A DNA stretch of 10,000 nt from Theodoxus fluviatilis (GCA_034096865.1 JAWQFJ010018831.1:5001-15000), one strand, 5' to 3'. Shown: positions 1 to 7,555, numbered from the stretch's first letter. Notes: a model not told the origin generated them from the sequence alone. Numbers and translations are program-made.

Positions 1-31
<31 letters not shown>
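1..31. repeat. (GA)n microsatellite at the window edge
   Basis: Nearly pure GA dinucleotide with one A interruption. It is cut by the window start, so its full length is unknown. It is one of four GA-rich tracts in the window; a CT-rich tract near the right end is the same repeat on the other strand. Confidence 0.95.
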
Positions 32-69
32 TTTGAGCTCTCCTTCGTCCTAATTTGTCACAATGTTAT

Positions 70-170
70 TAATTTTAATTGAAGGCCAGCGAAAGATGGA
101 CTTTTATTGTACAAGTGTATACCCTCCTTAAATAAAGTAAATGAATTAAAATGAATTGAATTTAGTTGAA
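70..170 (+). mobile_element. possible 3' end of a LINE with AATTG-like tail
   Basis: A T-rich segment leads to a polyadenylation-like AATAAA at 131-136, followed at once by short degenerate repeats of the AATGAATT/GAATTG type (about 139-165). An AATAAA followed by a short tandem tail is a common 3' terminus of CR1/L2-type LINEs in invertebrates. No coding part is attached, so this would be a heavily truncated copy. It ends about 45 bp before the L2-like pol remnant. The alternative is ordinary AT-rich DNA that resembles such a tail by chance. Confidence 0.35.
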
Positions 171-218
171 GCCAGAGACAATATTGATTAGAGGAAAAAA
201 CTGTTACGATTTAGGTAA

Positions 219-593
219 CATTTCCACTCAGACGTAACGGAAGCAGTTTCAAATTTGGGTTCTGAGACAGAAGACGAAGTTTTTGCTCAAAACAGCCGTC
301 TCCGAGATCTCTCGGCCAAACATGCTCCACTTGTCACACGATCTGTCACAAAACACATCTGGGCGCCTTGGATGACAATCAAAATAACGCAGGCCAGGCT
401 ACCACGCAGAAGAGCTGAACGCAAATGGAGAAAAACGAGGTTTGCGGTTCACTGCCACAAGGTCAGCCGACTCGCTGAAGAAACGAAAAGGGTTACTGTG
501 TGCATTAAGACTGAGAAATGAAGGCCTTCAAGAAATCTGTGTAAAGTGACAATCCAACTGCTTGAACAGAACGGTACCGCAAGCAAACTCCGT
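219..593 (+). pseudogene. LINE pol linker segment (between endonuclease and RT), decayed
   Basis: Frame 3 is open from the stop at 216-218 to the stop at 519-521. It reads HFHSDVTEAVSNLGSE, then LSAKHAPLVTRSVT, APWMTIKITQAR and RRAERKWRKT. This is the basic, Trp-containing linker that in L2/CR1-type pol lies between the endonuclease domain and the RT. After the stop near 520, similarity continues in a shifted frame with RNLCKVTIQLLEQNG to about 593, the stretch that normally leads into the RT fingers. The segment has no catalytic function by itself. An in-frame TTG at 255 is not a real start. There is no sign of expression or host use. Confidence 0.8.
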
Positions 594-605
594 TAGGTGC
601 CCTTA

Positions 606-1284
606 AAATCTGTCGTTAATGGGAACCTTACGATCGCTTTCGCGGAGACTGTCAGAAATCTAGATGTCTCATTTGTTGCTTGAATGTCACCCAGACAATC
701 TCTGCAAAACATGTATTTCCAGTTTCGCGGGCTCTGCCAGATCTGGTCGTAGATATCAGACCCAGCAGCAAATAAGCTGGCAGCTGCTTTCGCTCTCTAT
801 CTAGAATGAATTATTGCAATTTACTTCTCTCCGGCCTGCCAGATTGCAAGATGGCCCGGCTGCGGAGAATTCTAATTAGTGCTGCACGCATAGTCTAGTC
901 CTCAGTAAGTCCAAACGGAAACACATATCCGCTCGCTCCAGACAACATTTTGCTGGCTTCAGGTTAAGGCCAGATTGGAGTACCAAGTTTGCAGCCTGTG
1001 CAATCAGTGTCTTCACGTCATCAGCACACCCTCCTTCTTCCTCGTCCACCTGCACGTGCCCTTTCGATCGCTCCAGTCTCAGGACGCTCTCCTCGTAATA
1101 GTTTCGCACTTCCGCTTCGACAGCTGTGGCAGACGATCCTTTCCTGTTTTTGGTCACCTGACTTGGAACTCACTTCCTCTCCAAATTGGATAGGTCTCTT
1201 CCTAGTGAAACTTTCAAAGCAGCGCTCAAGACGCATCTGTTCAGGATCTACCCTTCCTTAATGTCCCTTTCCTTTTGCCGATGA
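606..1284 (+). pseudogene. LINE reverse transcriptase C-terminal region, decayed
   Basis: Similarity starts with KSVVNGNLTIAFAETVRNL (606-662), the strand that follows the catalytic motif in L2/CR1-type RT, and runs through NKLAAAFAL to about 797. It shifts frame to SRMNYCNLLLSGLPD and SAARIV (about 801-895), shifts again to WLQVKARLEYQVCSLC, then PFRSLQSQDALL, CGRRSFPVFG and TWNSLPLQIG (about 954-1193). It ends in the third frame with SLPSETFKAALKTHLF and a stop at 1282-1284. Block order and spacing match the thumb and C-terminus of L2-like LINEs. Stops at 684-686 and 896-898 plus the frameshifts show decay. An open frame on the opposite strand (876-1157) is its shadow. Confidence 0.88.
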
Positions 1285-1354
1285 GCTGAGTTTCTGAGAC
1301 AGGTTGCAGAGTTGAGAGCAGGTGTGGGTAAATTGCTGCTTCAAGCGTGGGTGC

Positions 1355-1601
<247 letters not shown>

Positions 1602-2923
1602 GTAGTATGACATTTCTCTCGAACTGACTGTATGAAAAGACATCTCGAATGAAACAAGTTATACATGTATAAGCTTATGCCTCGGCAGGACATGATTATT
1701 AAGTTGGATGGTTACATGCTCTTGATGGAAATAGGAGACAATAATCAAAGAGAATGCTGAACAATGGCAAAGTTTGCATCGCATAATATCCATTTTAAAA
1801 CAAACTGTTAATAAACATTTTCTGACAGCAAATAAACTAGGAATGCAAATGTGTCGCCCTTTCAATATCAATTCACAATTTGAGCAGATTCCTTTACATC
1901 TTAGCGACAGTCGGCAAGAAATCACGTTTTCAAATGCAAAAAGCATGTTGCTTTCACTCCTTGCGGTGAGACATGCCTCTACAAACCAGGTGTCGTGATG
2001 AATTATGACAGCTGATATTTCAAATCGGTCGATACAGAGTATACAAAGTGATCTGATACCTCACACAGCTACACCTGGCTGTCGAATAAATCCTTAACGA
2101 CTGCCCGTCTGTGTCGACTGCTTTCCATCTGATTTATCAGTGGCATTTATTATCGCTCTCTAGGCCTGAAGCTGCATCAAGAGGTATCGCACTTGGTGGA
2201 GAGTTTGGAGATGACAACATCCCGTTCTGAGAGTGTACACCACCCTGCGTATAATAAATCTTCAGCAGGAAACTGCAAGTGTGGCCATGTCTGGTGGAAA
2301 CATCAACATTGCACACATCTCTTATTCGATGAAACAGGTTTCTGTGTTCGTTTGGTTCAAGCGGAGCCGTTTTCTATTATTAGCTCCCCAGACGTCTGTC
2401 ACTCTAGGGACATATTTTGCTATCCCAGCGCTTTGCCTTACTGTAGTGTAAAGGAGTGGGTAGTTTTCATTACTTATGAACTTGAAGACGGCATTGTGTA
2501 GGCCAGGGAACGCTATTATCGCTTTGTGTCAAATATATATATTTGGACTAGCATGCATGTTTGAGATCACTGCAAGTACTTCTACCTAGAGAAGTAGTCC
2601 TTGGATCACTGTTATCTGCGACACACACAAAGTTACTTCGACAACGCTGATGCGATTCCTGTCGGCAAGTGACGACAATGAAACCTTGATACTTCTGGTG
2701 CACCCGTTGGGATTTTGAGCTGGATCTTCTCGCCGTTTTTTTTTTGTTTATCAAGGCTTTCCACCTTTGCTGCAGCTTTTTGAACGTCAGTGGCGTGTGT
2801 GTGAATTCGTGAAAACGCCATTTCCACATGATCTGGATATCATTACACGCAGTGCATAGTTCATGACCAGCAAGGTAGCCGCTGACTACTCGTGTACTAT
2901 TGGATGAATTTCAGTGGTACTGC
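1602..2923. other. unassigned sequence, no gene recognised
   Basis: Mixed-composition DNA without a convincing exon. Open frames are at most about 100 codons, overlap on both strands and show no family motif. Visible details are a perfect 14-bp AT palindrome at 2531-2544 and an A-rich minus-strand stretch near 2740. A minus-strand frame at 2548-2829 has a basic Trp-containing stretch (KLQQRWKALINKKK) faintly like a Myb/SANT-type helix; too little is left to call it. Confidence 0.6.
2531..2544. repeat. perfect 14-bp AT palindrome
   Basis: AAATATATATATTT is fully self-complementary. It could extrude a small cruciform or simply be a short (AT)n tract. No neighbouring gene gives it a role. Confidence 0.8.
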
Positions 2924-2985
2924 TTTGTTGTTGTTGTTGTTGTTGTTGTTGGTTTTGTTGTTGGTTTTGTTGTTGTTCTTGTTGC
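2924..2985. repeat. (TTG)n microsatellite
   Basis: TTG repeats with TTTTGG interruptions. Read on the minus strand this is (CAA)n, a frequent LINE or SINE tail, so it may mark the 3' end of a minus-strand element whose body would lie to the right (2986-3090). That body is not recognisable. A plus-strand poly-Leu frame here is an artefact. Confidence 0.92.
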
Positions 2986-3144
2986 GATTGAATTCAGTTG
3001 TAACTAACCTTGTCTATGGGCCTGAGGGCTGGAAATTAAGTTTCAATTTCCAAAGTGTAGATCAAGAAAACTAGTGGAAATGATTCCTAAAGCATCTTTG
3101 GCCGCTACGGGCGGTCTCTGGCTTACGACGTGTTCTAATTGGGG

Positions 3145-3224
3145 AGGGCCGCTATAGCGGATTTTTTTGGTGTCAAAAGTTCTTAAGGCCATTTTGATTC
3201 TTTTGTCCTAAAACGCAAAAAAAA
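3145..3224 (+). repeat. left inverted arm of the fold-back element
   Basis: It pairs with 3529-3610 as an imperfect inverted repeat. It contains a single hairpin unit CCGCTATAGCGG (3149-3160) and ends in an A homopolymer from 3217. A transcript through both arms would form a long hairpin. Confidence 0.85.
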
Positions 3225-3528
3225 AAAAAAAATTTGTGTTACTAACGGGTGAAGCTTTATATTCTAACTCCATCCCACGTTTGACTCTCAACTGGTGGTC
3301 CTAACGCCCTAACTTTAGGGCCCGACGCTGATGTTGGATACAAACGTGACAAAAAGTAACGCGTCCGGGTTTAGGTGAAACTCCCCAGACAGGCTAAGTC
3401 AGTGTGGCGGGTGCGGCCTGTGCTGAGCGCTATCGGTAAAACCAGATCAAGAAATTTTGGGGAAAATTTTTTGAAAAAAAAAACGAAAACATTTCTAAGT
3501 TGTTTTTTTAAGTAACAAAAATTTTAAG

Positions 3529-3610
3529 TTTTTTTTGCGTTTTAGGACAAGAGAATCAAAATGGCCTTAAGAACTTTTGACCCCAAAAAATCCCGCAAAA
3601 GCGGCCCCCC
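3529..3610 (-). repeat. right inverted arm of the fold-back element
   Basis: Reverse complement of the left arm with few mismatches, for example TGTC against GGTC and TTTTG against TCTTG. It begins with eight T and GCGTTTTAGGAC. The arm passes directly into the tandem hairpin array. Confidence 0.85.
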
Positions 3611-3648
3611 GCAAAAGCGGCCCTCCGCAATAGCGGCCCCCCGCATTA
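3592..3648. repeat. 16-bp tandem array of GC hairpin units
   Basis: Two identical units CCCGCAAAAGCGGCCC (3592-3607, 3608-3623), a variant TCCGCAATAGCGGCCC (3624-3639) and a partial fourth copy (3640-3648). Each full unit is a small inverted repeat with CCGC and GCGG stems around a 4-base A/T loop. The left arm has one equivalent unit. Copy number therefore differs between the arms, as expected from slippage. Confidence 0.9.
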
Positions 3649-3662
3649 GAGAGCCAACCCCG

Positions 3663-3969
3663 TCTAATTGGGCGCAGTTATGGTCCACTACGCCGAAGTT
3701 TCGACTTTGCTTTAGTGATATTGGGGGTTTGCCAAGCGCCCAAACTTCGAAGTAGACTTCGATGATCATGTCATTCGAAATCCGATGTATACATGGGCGA
3801 AGTAAACTGAAGCTGTGTCCTGATTGGTCGTGTACGATCGCTCTTTCTTTTGGAAGTCGCGGAAAGTCTACTCTGTAATATAGTTCGTAGGCAGCAGTCC
3901 CCGAACGCAAGTCCGCTAAGTCCACTTCGATCTTTGTTTACTTCGGATACTTCGCCCAATTAGAACACG
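3663..3969. mobile_element. main body of the outer MITE, rich in ACTTCG words
   Basis: It starts TCTAATTGGGCG and ends CGCCCAATTAGAACACG. The 6-mer ACTTCG or its complement CGAAGT occurs eight times, at 3694, 3744, 3748, 3756, 3798, 3924, 3940 and 3949, including the perfect palindrome ACTTCGAAGT (3744-3753). Repeated subterminal words are often transposase binding sites in DNA transposons and MITEs; that role is inferred here. Minus-strand open frames (3542-3925, 3771-3959) show no protein family. Confidence 0.65.
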
Positions 3970-4097
3970 CCTTGAGCTACTGGAGTGAGCTCAAAAAAGC
4001 CCAGCAGCCAGAGGTTCCGGCTGATGAAGGGGAATCGAGTTGCTCCGGTTTTGTGATGTAGTCTCGTCAATCTATAGGTTAAGAGGTGAAGGTGTGA

Positions 4098-4157
4098 TTT
4101 TTATATAGCGACTCATCAGTCATGTCTAAGTCTCAAACCGCTTTACACTTTACCCCC
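4098..4157 (-). repeat. LINE/SINE-type 3' tail, reverse orientation
   Basis: On the minus strand it reads GGGGGTAAAGTGTAAAGCGG, TTTGAGACTTAG, then GATGAGTCGCTATATAAA. A GTAAAGCG...GCGCTATATAAA pattern is typical of the 3' tail of many dispersed LINE and SINE families in animals. The TATATA here is therefore probably tail, not a promoter. Family assignment rests on remembered pattern. Confidence 0.5.
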
Positions 4158-4187
4158 TGATCACTGGGCCGCTCGATCAATCATTCA

Positions 4188-4402
4188 CTGGCACCTGACA
4201 ACTGCTATGTCAGCTTTACCCATGCCCCACATCTCAGAACCATAAAGCAGGAGAGATTGTACTTGGGTGTCGAATAACTTGAAGAAGATAGTGGTGCTTG
4301 TGTTATGCAAGCTCCAAGTGGTCTTCAGTACTTGAACGTCTCTTTGCTTCCCTTTAGTTGATAAATACCTGAACGCAAACACAGTGAGGTACCAGCAGTC
4401 AC
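4188..4402 (-). pseudogene. non-LTR reverse transcriptase fragment (thumb region)
   Basis: The minus strand is open from 4454 to a stop at 4185. It encodes CWYLTVFAFRYLSTKGKQRD, then VLKTTWSLHNTSTTIFFKLF and DTQVQSLLLYGSEMWG. The YLG-like strand followed about 40 residues later by FFKLFD.QV...LLYGSE.WG is a well-known signature of the RT C-terminal half in one group of animal LINEs, distinct from the other two LINEs in this window. Only about 70 residues remain, with no catalytic motif. Similarity stops at MGKADIAVVRCQ. Residues before the Cys at about 4400 probably belong to the surrounding repeat. Confidence 0.7.
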
Positions 4403-4429
4403 TACACCCCCTGGGGAGGGTTCCAACCC

Positions 4430-4605
4430 GATGCTGGCTCACAGCCGCATACAAGAGTCACTCGCAGTACAGGGTGCCAAACCTGCCCTCTCAGGTACCC
4501 GGTTTTACTCCTGGGTGGGAAGAAGCAACGCCATTTTATGCATCTTGCTCAAGGATGCAATTCCGGGAACCGCGCTGCTTCGAACGCCGTACCCACTAGT
4601 CACAA
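4430..4605 (+). repeat. dispersed repeat segment with CTTGCTCAAGG motif
   Basis: Contains CAGTACAGGGTGCC, CTGCCCTCTCAGGTACCCGG, TTTTACTCCTGGGTGGG and then CTTGCTCAAGG (4544-4554), followed by a GC-rich GAACCGCGCTGCTTCGAAC. I recognise this order from dispersed repeats in marine invertebrate genomes; that is memory, not a search. Short open frames here are unsupported as genes. Confidence 0.45.
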
Positions 4606-4610
4606 GCGAA

Positions 4611-5294
4611 AACAGGTGAAGCATGCTTATGTACGGTGAACCTTCTTATTTGTATATTCTAAGTTCTCACAAATGACTTATGTTTAAATCATATGATATG
4701 TATCTACATGGACGAATCCCCCTCCCCCCTCCTTCCCCAAATGAAATTTTCTTTAAGACAATTTCTTTAACTGTCTTCCCATCTATTTCAACATATTACA
4801 TTCTGGTCTGTGACGATTTACAACTTCACTGACTGATTCTACTGATTCTGCTATTCTTTCACGATATTAGTGAAGAAAAACTAGATCTCGTTTTTACCTG
4901 ACAGGAATGAATCCTTCTAGTAAAGAAACACATTAAAGGGGGCATGTTAACACTCCAGTCTTCAAGGAGAGGCAGACATGCTTCAGGTCGTGGCGATAGA
5001 GAATAACAGTCATGTCAGCCCGAGCAGAGATATGAATGAAGTACGTTGCATTGTCATCTCTCGCAATAAAGAGGCGTGAACTTTATCGTCATTACGGACC
5101 GGCTTTGTGAGACTGAAATTAACAACTCTGTTTGGCCACTTCAGTTATTTGCCAAATGCCTACTTCTAAACATCAAGTAGCTCTGCATGGGCATTGCTGC
5201 TACAAATGAACAGAAAGCAATGCAGTCTGAAATCATTCCCTTGTTTATCGGGGCTTTTTCTTATTACTGTTCTCTGATTTCCACTGAGGCAGGT
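4611..5294. other. unassigned sequence, no gene recognised
   Basis: AT-rich, low in CpG, with no open frame of note on either strand. The only visible oddity is a C-rich run at 4718-4738. I see no repeat family, RNA gene or splice-flanked exon. Confidence 0.6.
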
Positions 5295-5329
5295 CTTGTT
5301 GCTGTTGTTGTTGTTGTTGTTGTTGTTGT
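5295..5329. repeat. (TTG)n microsatellite
   Basis: About eleven TTG units with one GCT interruption, in the same orientation as the tract at 2924-2985. As there, the minus-strand reading (CAA)n could be an element tail, but nothing adjacent is recognisable. Confidence 0.92.
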
Positions 5330-5417
5330 CGGGAAGAATGTACATGGGTGTGCAGATTGCGTTTGATTGTTTTGCGAAGCAAACCTTGCTCTGACGAAAT
5401 TATTCAGAATGCAGTTT

Positions 5418-5424
<7 letters not shown>

Positions 5425-5487
<63 letters not shown>

Positions 5488-5562
5488 ATGTGTTTGTGTT
5501 AGTGCGTGCGTGCGTGCGTGTTTGTGTGTGTGTGTGTGTGTGAGATTGTGATTGTGTGTGAG

Positions 5563-5610
<48 letters not shown>

Positions 5611-5634
5611 TGTGTGTGTGTGTGTGTGTGTGTG
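5425..5634. repeat. compound (TG)n / (TGCG)n microsatellite
   Basis: A pure TG tract (5425-5486) leads through TTATG and TTTG variants to a short TGCG array (about 5503-5520), a second TG tract, a longer TGCG array (about 5562-5610, roughly 12 units) and a final TG tract. Alternating purine-pyrimidine sequence of this kind can adopt Z-DNA. A Cys/Val/Arg open frame at 5506-5718 is repeat translation. Confidence 0.96.
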
Positions 5635-6188
5635 CTGCTTTCCATAGTTAAAACCGCCCTGGAATTTGATATGTCGTTGCGGAATGTTTTACGTTTGCCA
5701 CAAACTTCGATAAGGTAATCATTCAGTTTCCTTAAAAACTATAATTTCGTCTATGTTAATCCTAAGTACCTTTCAGATATATCATAATTCAATATTCACT
5801 TCATGATTGAATAGTTCACAGTGGGCAATTTGATTTCATGCCTTAATGATGAATCTGTTCTCCTCAGGAGAAAAGTTTGACTTGTATTTAATAGCATCAA
5901 AGGCACCCTTGAAGAAATCGGTGCATGGACTATTACTGCAATGGGAAAGCATGAAGCTGCTATCTCCTCAAAGCAAGGCAGTGGAAATGAGCAATAAAGT
6001 CTGCCTGTGCCCGTTTGAAGTGACAATTCGCCATTGAGTTGCCTGGCGCCACGTGTCGAAATGAAAATGTCAACACTTGGTTTGAGTTTCTTGTTTGCCT
6101 CATATTTCTTCCCGACCTCTGACAGCACGTGTTTGACGGTTGGCCATTAAGCTGTCGCACTTAGGCGCTGGTCTAGAGAAGGGGAATG
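5635..6188. other. unassigned sequence, no gene recognised
   Basis: Non-repetitive sequence between two simple-repeat blocks. The longest frame is on the minus strand (5796-6128, 110 codons); it lacks any domain I know and overlaps a plus-strand frame of 63 codons (5846-6037). No clear splice or promoter pattern. Confidence 0.55.
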
Positions 6189-6254
6189 TGAGAGAATACG
6201 CTCGCGCGAGAGGGAAAGAGGGGGAGGGGGGAGAAAGAGGGAGGAGAGAGAGAT

Positions 6255-6292
<38 letters not shown>

Positions 6293-6505
6293 AGAGAGCG
6301 AAAGAGAGAGAGAGACAGAGAGAGGGACACAGAGAGAGACACAGAGAGAGACATAGAGAGAGACACACAAAGAAAGGAACAGAGAGAGAGACACAGAGAG
6401 AGAGAGACACATACAGAGAGAGACACAGAGAGACAAAGAGAGAGACACAGAGAGAGACAGAAAGAGACAGAGAGAGAGAGAGTGAGAGAGAGACAGAGAG
6501 AGACA
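6189..6505. repeat. imperfect (GA)n array with GACACA variants
   Basis: GA-rich with G-rich interruptions on the left (6210-6245), then GA mixed with a recurring GAGAGAGACACA-type unit across 6310-6450. It ends exactly where the minus-strand LINE tail begins. Minus-strand Ser/Leu/Cys frames up to 119 codons (within 6100-6506) are artefacts. Confidence 0.95.
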
Positions 6506-6610
6506 TATTGATTAAACTTTAATTTTCAAGGGAAATTCATGAATTAGACATAATTGCCTATCTTACATCCAGCCCTTGTTCAAACAAGAAAACAAACAAA
6601 CAAATCCAAT

Positions 6611-6654
6611 CCCATCCCCCACTCCTACCCGCCCACCCACCCACCCTCTATCCC
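6611..6654 (-). other. G-quadruplex motif in the LINE 3' UTR
   Basis: On the minus strand, which is the LINE sense strand, there are five GGG runs separated by single bases (GGGTGGGTGGGTGGGCGGG, 6628-6646), flanked by a further GGG on one side and a GGGGG run on the other. One-base loops make this among the most stable predicted quadruplex types. Human L1 also has a 3' UTR quadruplex motif; the parallel is suggestive only. Confidence 0.85.
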
Positions 6655-6755
6655 ACACAAAATTCACACAATAACACAGGTTACAATCAATTCATGGTAA
6701 CAAAATACCACGTTGAAAATAGCCACAAAGTGAATTTAGAATAAGATGAAAGTAT

Positions 6756-7486
6756 CTAGGATGACTGCATTAGAAAAGTATGTAGTTTCAATTTAAATTT
6801 CTCTTAAGATTTCGCAATTTTTAGAGAATTGGATAGTGTGTTCCACATAGTAGCCCCTGAATAAGATATGCTATGTTTAAACAAATCAATCCTAGGTTGT
6901 GGTATTACAAAGTTTTGTACACAATATTTGAATGTTGGTATACGTTTATCAAAAAATGAGGCACATCACAATCATTTTTTTTCATTAAGACACACTTATT
7001 AAATTGTTAATGCTTATAAAAAGGCGATATGTTCTTTCATTTTGTCCTTTGTAGATCGTGAACTACCTGTTATCCTAAGCTTAGAGGCTCTTCGATACAA
7101 TGACTTCAGCCTTTTCAAGTTAGCGTCACTTCAGCCACCCCAAATTGTTGACGCATAATTACCGTGAGAAAATATATGAGCACGGAAGGAGATTTTGCAA
7201 GTTTGAACGACAACAATATGTCTTAATTTAGAGAGAAGAAATAGATTAATTGATATTTGTTTTACAAATATAATCAATATGTGATTGCCATCCTAAATGA
7301 TCATCAATTATTACACCGATAACTTTGTGCTCAACAATTTTTTCGATTCTCAACAAATCAAGAACAAGAGGAAGAGATAATGGATATATTTGATGTTTTT
7401 GTCTCTATTTATCACCGCATATTTCGTTTTGGAAGGATTAATGACCATATAATTCGAAGAGCACAGGAACGTATTTCATCCAGGCT
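6756..7486 (-). pseudogene. LINE reverse transcriptase C-terminal half, decayed
   Basis: From right to left on the minus strand: NYMVINPSKTKYAVINRDKN (post-catalytic strand), then in a shifted frame VEHKVIGVIIDDHLGWQSHI and DYICKT, then INLFLLSKLRHIV, HIFSHGNYASTIWGG, an internal stop, SDANLKRLKSLYRRASKL, and later PQPRIDLFKHS, SYSGATMWNTLSNSLKIA and FKLKLHTFLMQSS before the stop at 6756-6758. The order N-P-x-K-T, L/I-G-V-x-I-D, Y-A-S-x-x-W, R-R-A and W-N-x-L is diagnostic for CR1/Jockey-type LINE RT from just after the catalytic motif to the C-terminus. Several stops and frame changes make it a pseudogene. About 240 codons of homology remain of a protein that normally has roughly 900 or more. 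Confidence 0.88.
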
Positions 7487-7491
7487 CCTTT

Positions 7492-7555
<64 letters not shown>

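Larger units (their letters stand above)
216..1284 (+). mobile_element. decayed L2/CR1-like LINE, internally deleted
   Basis: Two blocks of LINE pol similarity lie in the right order on the + strand: a linker between endonuclease and RT (219-593), and the post-catalytic RT region to the pol C-terminus (606-1284). The RT palm, including the catalytic Tyr-Ala-Asp-Asp region, is absent: only about 12 bp separate the blocks, where an intact element should carry several hundred bp. The reading frame changes at least three times and has internal stops, so the copy is dead. Motifs of the kind RxxxAERKWRK, SRMNYCNLLLSGLP, WNSLP and FKAALKTHLF point to the L2/CR1 group. The clade is from memory of family consensus patterns, not a search. 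The 5' boundary is uncertain because similarity fades upstream of 216, and a simple repeat follows 72 bp after the pol stop. Confidence 0.85.
3144..3662. mobile_element. fold-back element nested inside the MITE
   Basis: Two inverted arms of about 80 bp flank a 304-bp centre without coding capacity. The arms are 3145-3224 and 3529-3610, with only a handful of differences. Each arm carries a GC-rich hairpin unit, then TCAAAAGTTCTTAAGGCC, then GTCCTAAAACGC and an A/T homopolymer on the inner side. The right arm is longer because its hairpin unit is tandemly repeated (3592-3648) and extends to GAGAGCCAACCCCG. The outermost ends do not match each other, so the left end may be shortened or the boundaries may differ by about 20 bp. 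A minus-strand frame across the right arm (3542-3925) is not a gene. Confidence 0.7.
3129..3969. mobile_element. MITE-like element with 15-bp TIRs, interrupted by a second element
   Basis: The left end CGTGTTCTAATTGGG (3129-3143) is the exact reverse complement of the right end CCCAATTAGAACACG (3955-3969). The last 10 bases of the left end, TCTAATTGGG (3134-3143), recur in direct orientation at 3663-3672, where the element seems to resume. This fits one MITE of about 310 bp split by a 519-bp insertion that duplicated 10 bp of target. No transposase is encoded, so it would be non-autonomous. No clear target-site duplication is visible outside 3129 and 3969, so the superfamily is left open. Confidence 0.65.
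6506..7491 (-). mobile_element. 5'-truncated LINE inserted in a GA-rich array
   Basis: The minus strand holds the C-terminal half of a LINE pol (7486 down to 6756), a 3' UTR of about 240 bp and a 3' end reading AATTAAAGTTTAATCAAT (about 6511-6528), with an AATC-type terminus as seen in CR1-like LINEs. Both ends touch GA-rich simple repeat: 6189-6505 on one side, 7492-7762 on the other. The truncation point lies just after the RT catalytic region, typical of incomplete target-primed reverse transcription. Frameshifts and stops show that the copy is not recent. It differs in lineage from the remnants at 216-1284 and 4188-4402. CR1/Jockey-superfamily placement is by motif recall. Confidence 0.87.

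Noticed and set aside
876..1157. Minus-strand frame of 93 codons over the L2-like LINE
   Set aside because: It is antisense to clear plus-strand RT similarity and has no family signature of its own.
2548..2829. Possible Myb/SANT-like DNA-binding fragment on the minus strand
   Set aside because: One basic Trp-containing stretch resembles such a helix, but the spacing of the other conserved aromatic residues is missing and a second overlapping frame reads just as well.
2892..3074. Plus-strand poly-Leu frame resembling a signal or membrane segment
   Set aside because: The Leu run is the translated (TTG)n microsatellite.
3306..3321. Telomere-like CCCTAA and TTAGGG words
   Set aside because: A single short inverted pair (GCCCTAA, CT, TTAGGGC), not a telomeric tandem array.
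3592..3648. CRISPR-like short repeat array
   Set aside because: The units are head-to-tail without spacers and the context is eukaryotic transposon sequence.
3542..3925. Minus-strand 127-codon frame
   Set aside because: It runs across the boundary of the two nested elements and through the GC hairpin array, so it cannot be one conserved protein.
4100..4108. TATATA as a TATA-box promoter
   Set aside because: It falls in a retroelement 3' tail pattern, and no supported gene lies downstream on either strand.
4718..4738. C-rich run as a G-quadruplex on the minus strand
   Set aside because: The G-runs on the complement are uneven (5, 6, 2 and 4) and do not give four separate runs of three or more.
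6100..6506. Three overlapping minus-strand Ser/Leu/Cys frames of 91-119 codons
   Set aside because: Simple-repeat translation of the GA array in all three frames.
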